Positions 62,943-64,000 of a stretch of DNA of 64,000 bases are shown piece by piece. The first letter of the stretch is position 1, and each line of letters opens with the position of its first letter. The position numbers were made by a program, and so were the translations under genes. The notes under the pieces were generated by a model. The model searched no databases. It saw nothing but the letters and a program-made list of their open reading frames with translations, and had not been told where the DNA came from. Source of the DNA: Mesorhizobium amorphae (GTDB lineage Bacteria > Pseudomonadota > Alphaproteobacteria > Rhizobiales > Rhizobiaceae); assembly GCA_003240775.1 (NCBI GenBank), contig QFNI01000002.1, positions 62,001 to 126,000 on the forward strand. Direction: 5' to 3'.

Positions 62943-64000
62943 GCCTGGCCGTCGACATTCGTCATCAGGCCGGGGCCTTCAGCCTCGAAGCGCGCTTCGA
63001 GACTGCGGGGCGGCTGACCGCGCTGTTCGGGCCATCGGGCTCGGGCAAGACGATGCTCGTCAATCTCATCGGCGGCCTCCTCAAGCCCTCGGACGGCTCG
63101 ATCAGCGTGGAGGGACGCGTGCTAGTGGATCGCGCCAGGCGCATCTTCGTGCCGCCCCACAAGCGTCGCATCGGCTACGTATTTCAGGATGCGCGCCTGT
63201 TCCCGCATCTGACGGTGCGCCAGAACCTGCGCTTCGGTCGCTTCTTCGCCTCGCGCGAGGGACGCTGGGCAGATGAGGGAGCGATCGTCGATCTGCTGGG
63301 CATCGGCCACCTTCTGGAACGCCGCCCCGCCCTTCTCTCGGGCGGGGAGAAGAGCCGCGTCGCCATAGGCCGCGCGCTGCTCGCAAGCCCCCGCCTGCTT
63401 TTGATGGACGAGCCCCTCGCTGCGCTCGACGAGAACCGCAAGCGCGAGATCCTACCCTTCATCGAACGGCTGCGCGATGAGTTGAGGGTGCCGGTCGTCT
63501 ATGTCAGCCACTCGGCGGCCGAGGTCGCGCGGCTCGCGACCGATGTGGTGGTGCTCTCGCAAGGCCGTGTCACGGCGTCGGGCCCGGCCGAGACGATCCT
63601 GTCGCGGCTTGACCTGCTGCCGCCCGGCGAGGAAGGCGAAGGCGGCGCGCTGATCACGCTCGAAGCGGTGGAGGCGCTGCCGGAATGGAACCTGACCCGC
63701 CTGCGTTCGGCAGCCGGCGAATGGCAGCTGGGCGGCGTGTCGCTCAAGTCCGGCGAGCGAGTGCGCGTTCGGGTTCGAGCGCGCGACGTGATGCTCGCCC
63801 GCACCAAGCCCGAGCAATCGAGTGCACTCAACGTGCTCAGGGGCATCGTCTCAGAGATCGCGCCCGCGTCCGAGGCGGACGTCCTCGTGACGCTCGACTG
63901 CAACGGCGAGCGCGTTCACGCGCGCGTCACGCGGTTTTCCGCACAGTCGCTCGCGATTGAGCCGGGCGTCGAGGTGTTCGCCATCGTGAAAGCCGTTAGC
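62939..64000 (+). CDS. modC: Molybdate ABC transporter ATPase, 3' end beyond window
   Basis: ModC energises the ModB channel. The frame is open from the ATG at 62939 (overlapping the modB stop) to the last base, 354 codons, so it is almost complete but has no stop here. Walker A is LFGPSGSGKTMLVNLIGGL, Q loop GYVFQDARLFPHLTVRQNL, signature LLSGGEKSRVAIGRALL (Ser where most have Gln), Walker B LLLMDEPLAALDENR and switch His VYVSHSAAEVARLA. The C-terminal Mop/TOBE domain starts near SSALNVLRGIVSEIAPA. Confidence 0.95.
   Translation, partial: MSLAVDIRHQAGAFSLEARFETAGRLTALFGPSGSGKTMLVNLIGGLLKPSDGSISVEGRVLVDRARRIFVPPHKRRIGYVFQDARLFPHLTVRQNLRFGRFFASREGRWADEGAIVDLLGIGHLLERRPALLSGGEKSRVAIGRALLASPRLLLMDEPLAALDENRKREILPFIERLRDELRVPVVYVSHSAAEVARLATDVVVLSQGRVTASGPAETILSRLDLLPPGEEGEGGALITLEAVEALPEWNLTRLRSAAGEWQLGGVSLKSGERVRVRVRARDVMLARTKPEQSSALNVLRGIVSEIAPASEADVLVTLDCNGERVHARVTRFSAQSLAIEPGVEVFAIVKAVS

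Overview
This 64-kb window is a stretch of GC-rich (about two-thirds G+C), densely coding chromosome from an alphaproteobacterium of the order Hyphomicrobiales (Rhizobiales). The evidence is the set and order of genes: a three-gene fbcFBC (petABC) operon, a ClpS2-type adaptor, CpdR next to tRNA-Val(GAC), an L25/Pth/YchF block, a MarR + OmpR-type regulator + EnvZ-like kinase cluster, and two small RNAs in positions typical of rhizobia (an AbcR-like RNA beside an aspartate aminotransferase gene, an MmgR/suhB-like RNA beside an inositol-monophosphatase-family gene). I cannot fix the genus. I see no rRNA, insertion sequence, prophage or CRISPR array; this is mostly core chromosome with one sugar-transport block.

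Layout. 1-4.8 kb: 3' half of carB, small secreted proteins, a lipoprotein lytic transglycosylase, a glutathione S-transferase. 5-9 kb: EAL-domain protein, aspartate aminotransferase, AbcR-like sRNA, small duplicated-motif protein, clpS, GFA-family protein. 9-15.2 kb (minus): uvrB, an enolase-superfamily enzyme, an MBL-fold hydrolase, ilvE. 15.5-18.2 kb: MarR/response regulator/histidine kinase operon. 18-24.8 kb: csaA, ybjN-like, ubiK-like, then lgt-midA-like-pgeF-M24 operon and prs. 24.9-31.2 kb: fsr-like MFS pump, DUF2254, rplY-pth, ychF with two MaoC genes. 31.2-37.2 kb: DUF1059, hemF, a trmL interrupted by a stop codon, a two-subunit ABC exporter and a DUF6665-type protein. 37.3-40.3 kb: Rieske protein, cytochrome b, cytochrome c1, closed by a textbook terminator. 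40.3-43.5 kb: apt, then cca-NUDIX-DUF1285 on the minus strand. 43.6-50.4 kb: a tightly coupled four-gene MoxR/DUF58/vWA operon ending at a bidirectional terminator facing an hsp20 gene. 51.4-54.9 kb: alpha/beta hydrolase, hisN-like phosphatase, MmgR-like sRNA, N-formylglutamate amidohydrolase, cpdR, tRNA-Val. 55-60.5 kb: ytfQ-ytfR-ytfT-yjfF-like sugar ABC transporter with a FadR/GntR regulator as last gene and a matching operator at the promoter. 60.6-64 kb: TrmO, a molbindin and divergently modABC (modC runs off the window).

How the genes work together. Many junctions are ATGA/GTGA/TGATG overlaps, implying translational coupling (lgt-midA, pgeF-M24, both exporter halves, the MoxR cluster, cca-NUDIX-DUF1285, the sugar transporter, modB-modC). 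No obviously novel defence or mobile system is present. The most notable items are the two CU-rich sRNAs, the nonsense-interrupted trmL, the M24 enzyme with substituted metal ligands, the candidate operators (MarR dyad, FadR-type site, ModE-like site), a ROSE-like thermometer hairpin before hsp20, and repeated palindromes inside or between operons.
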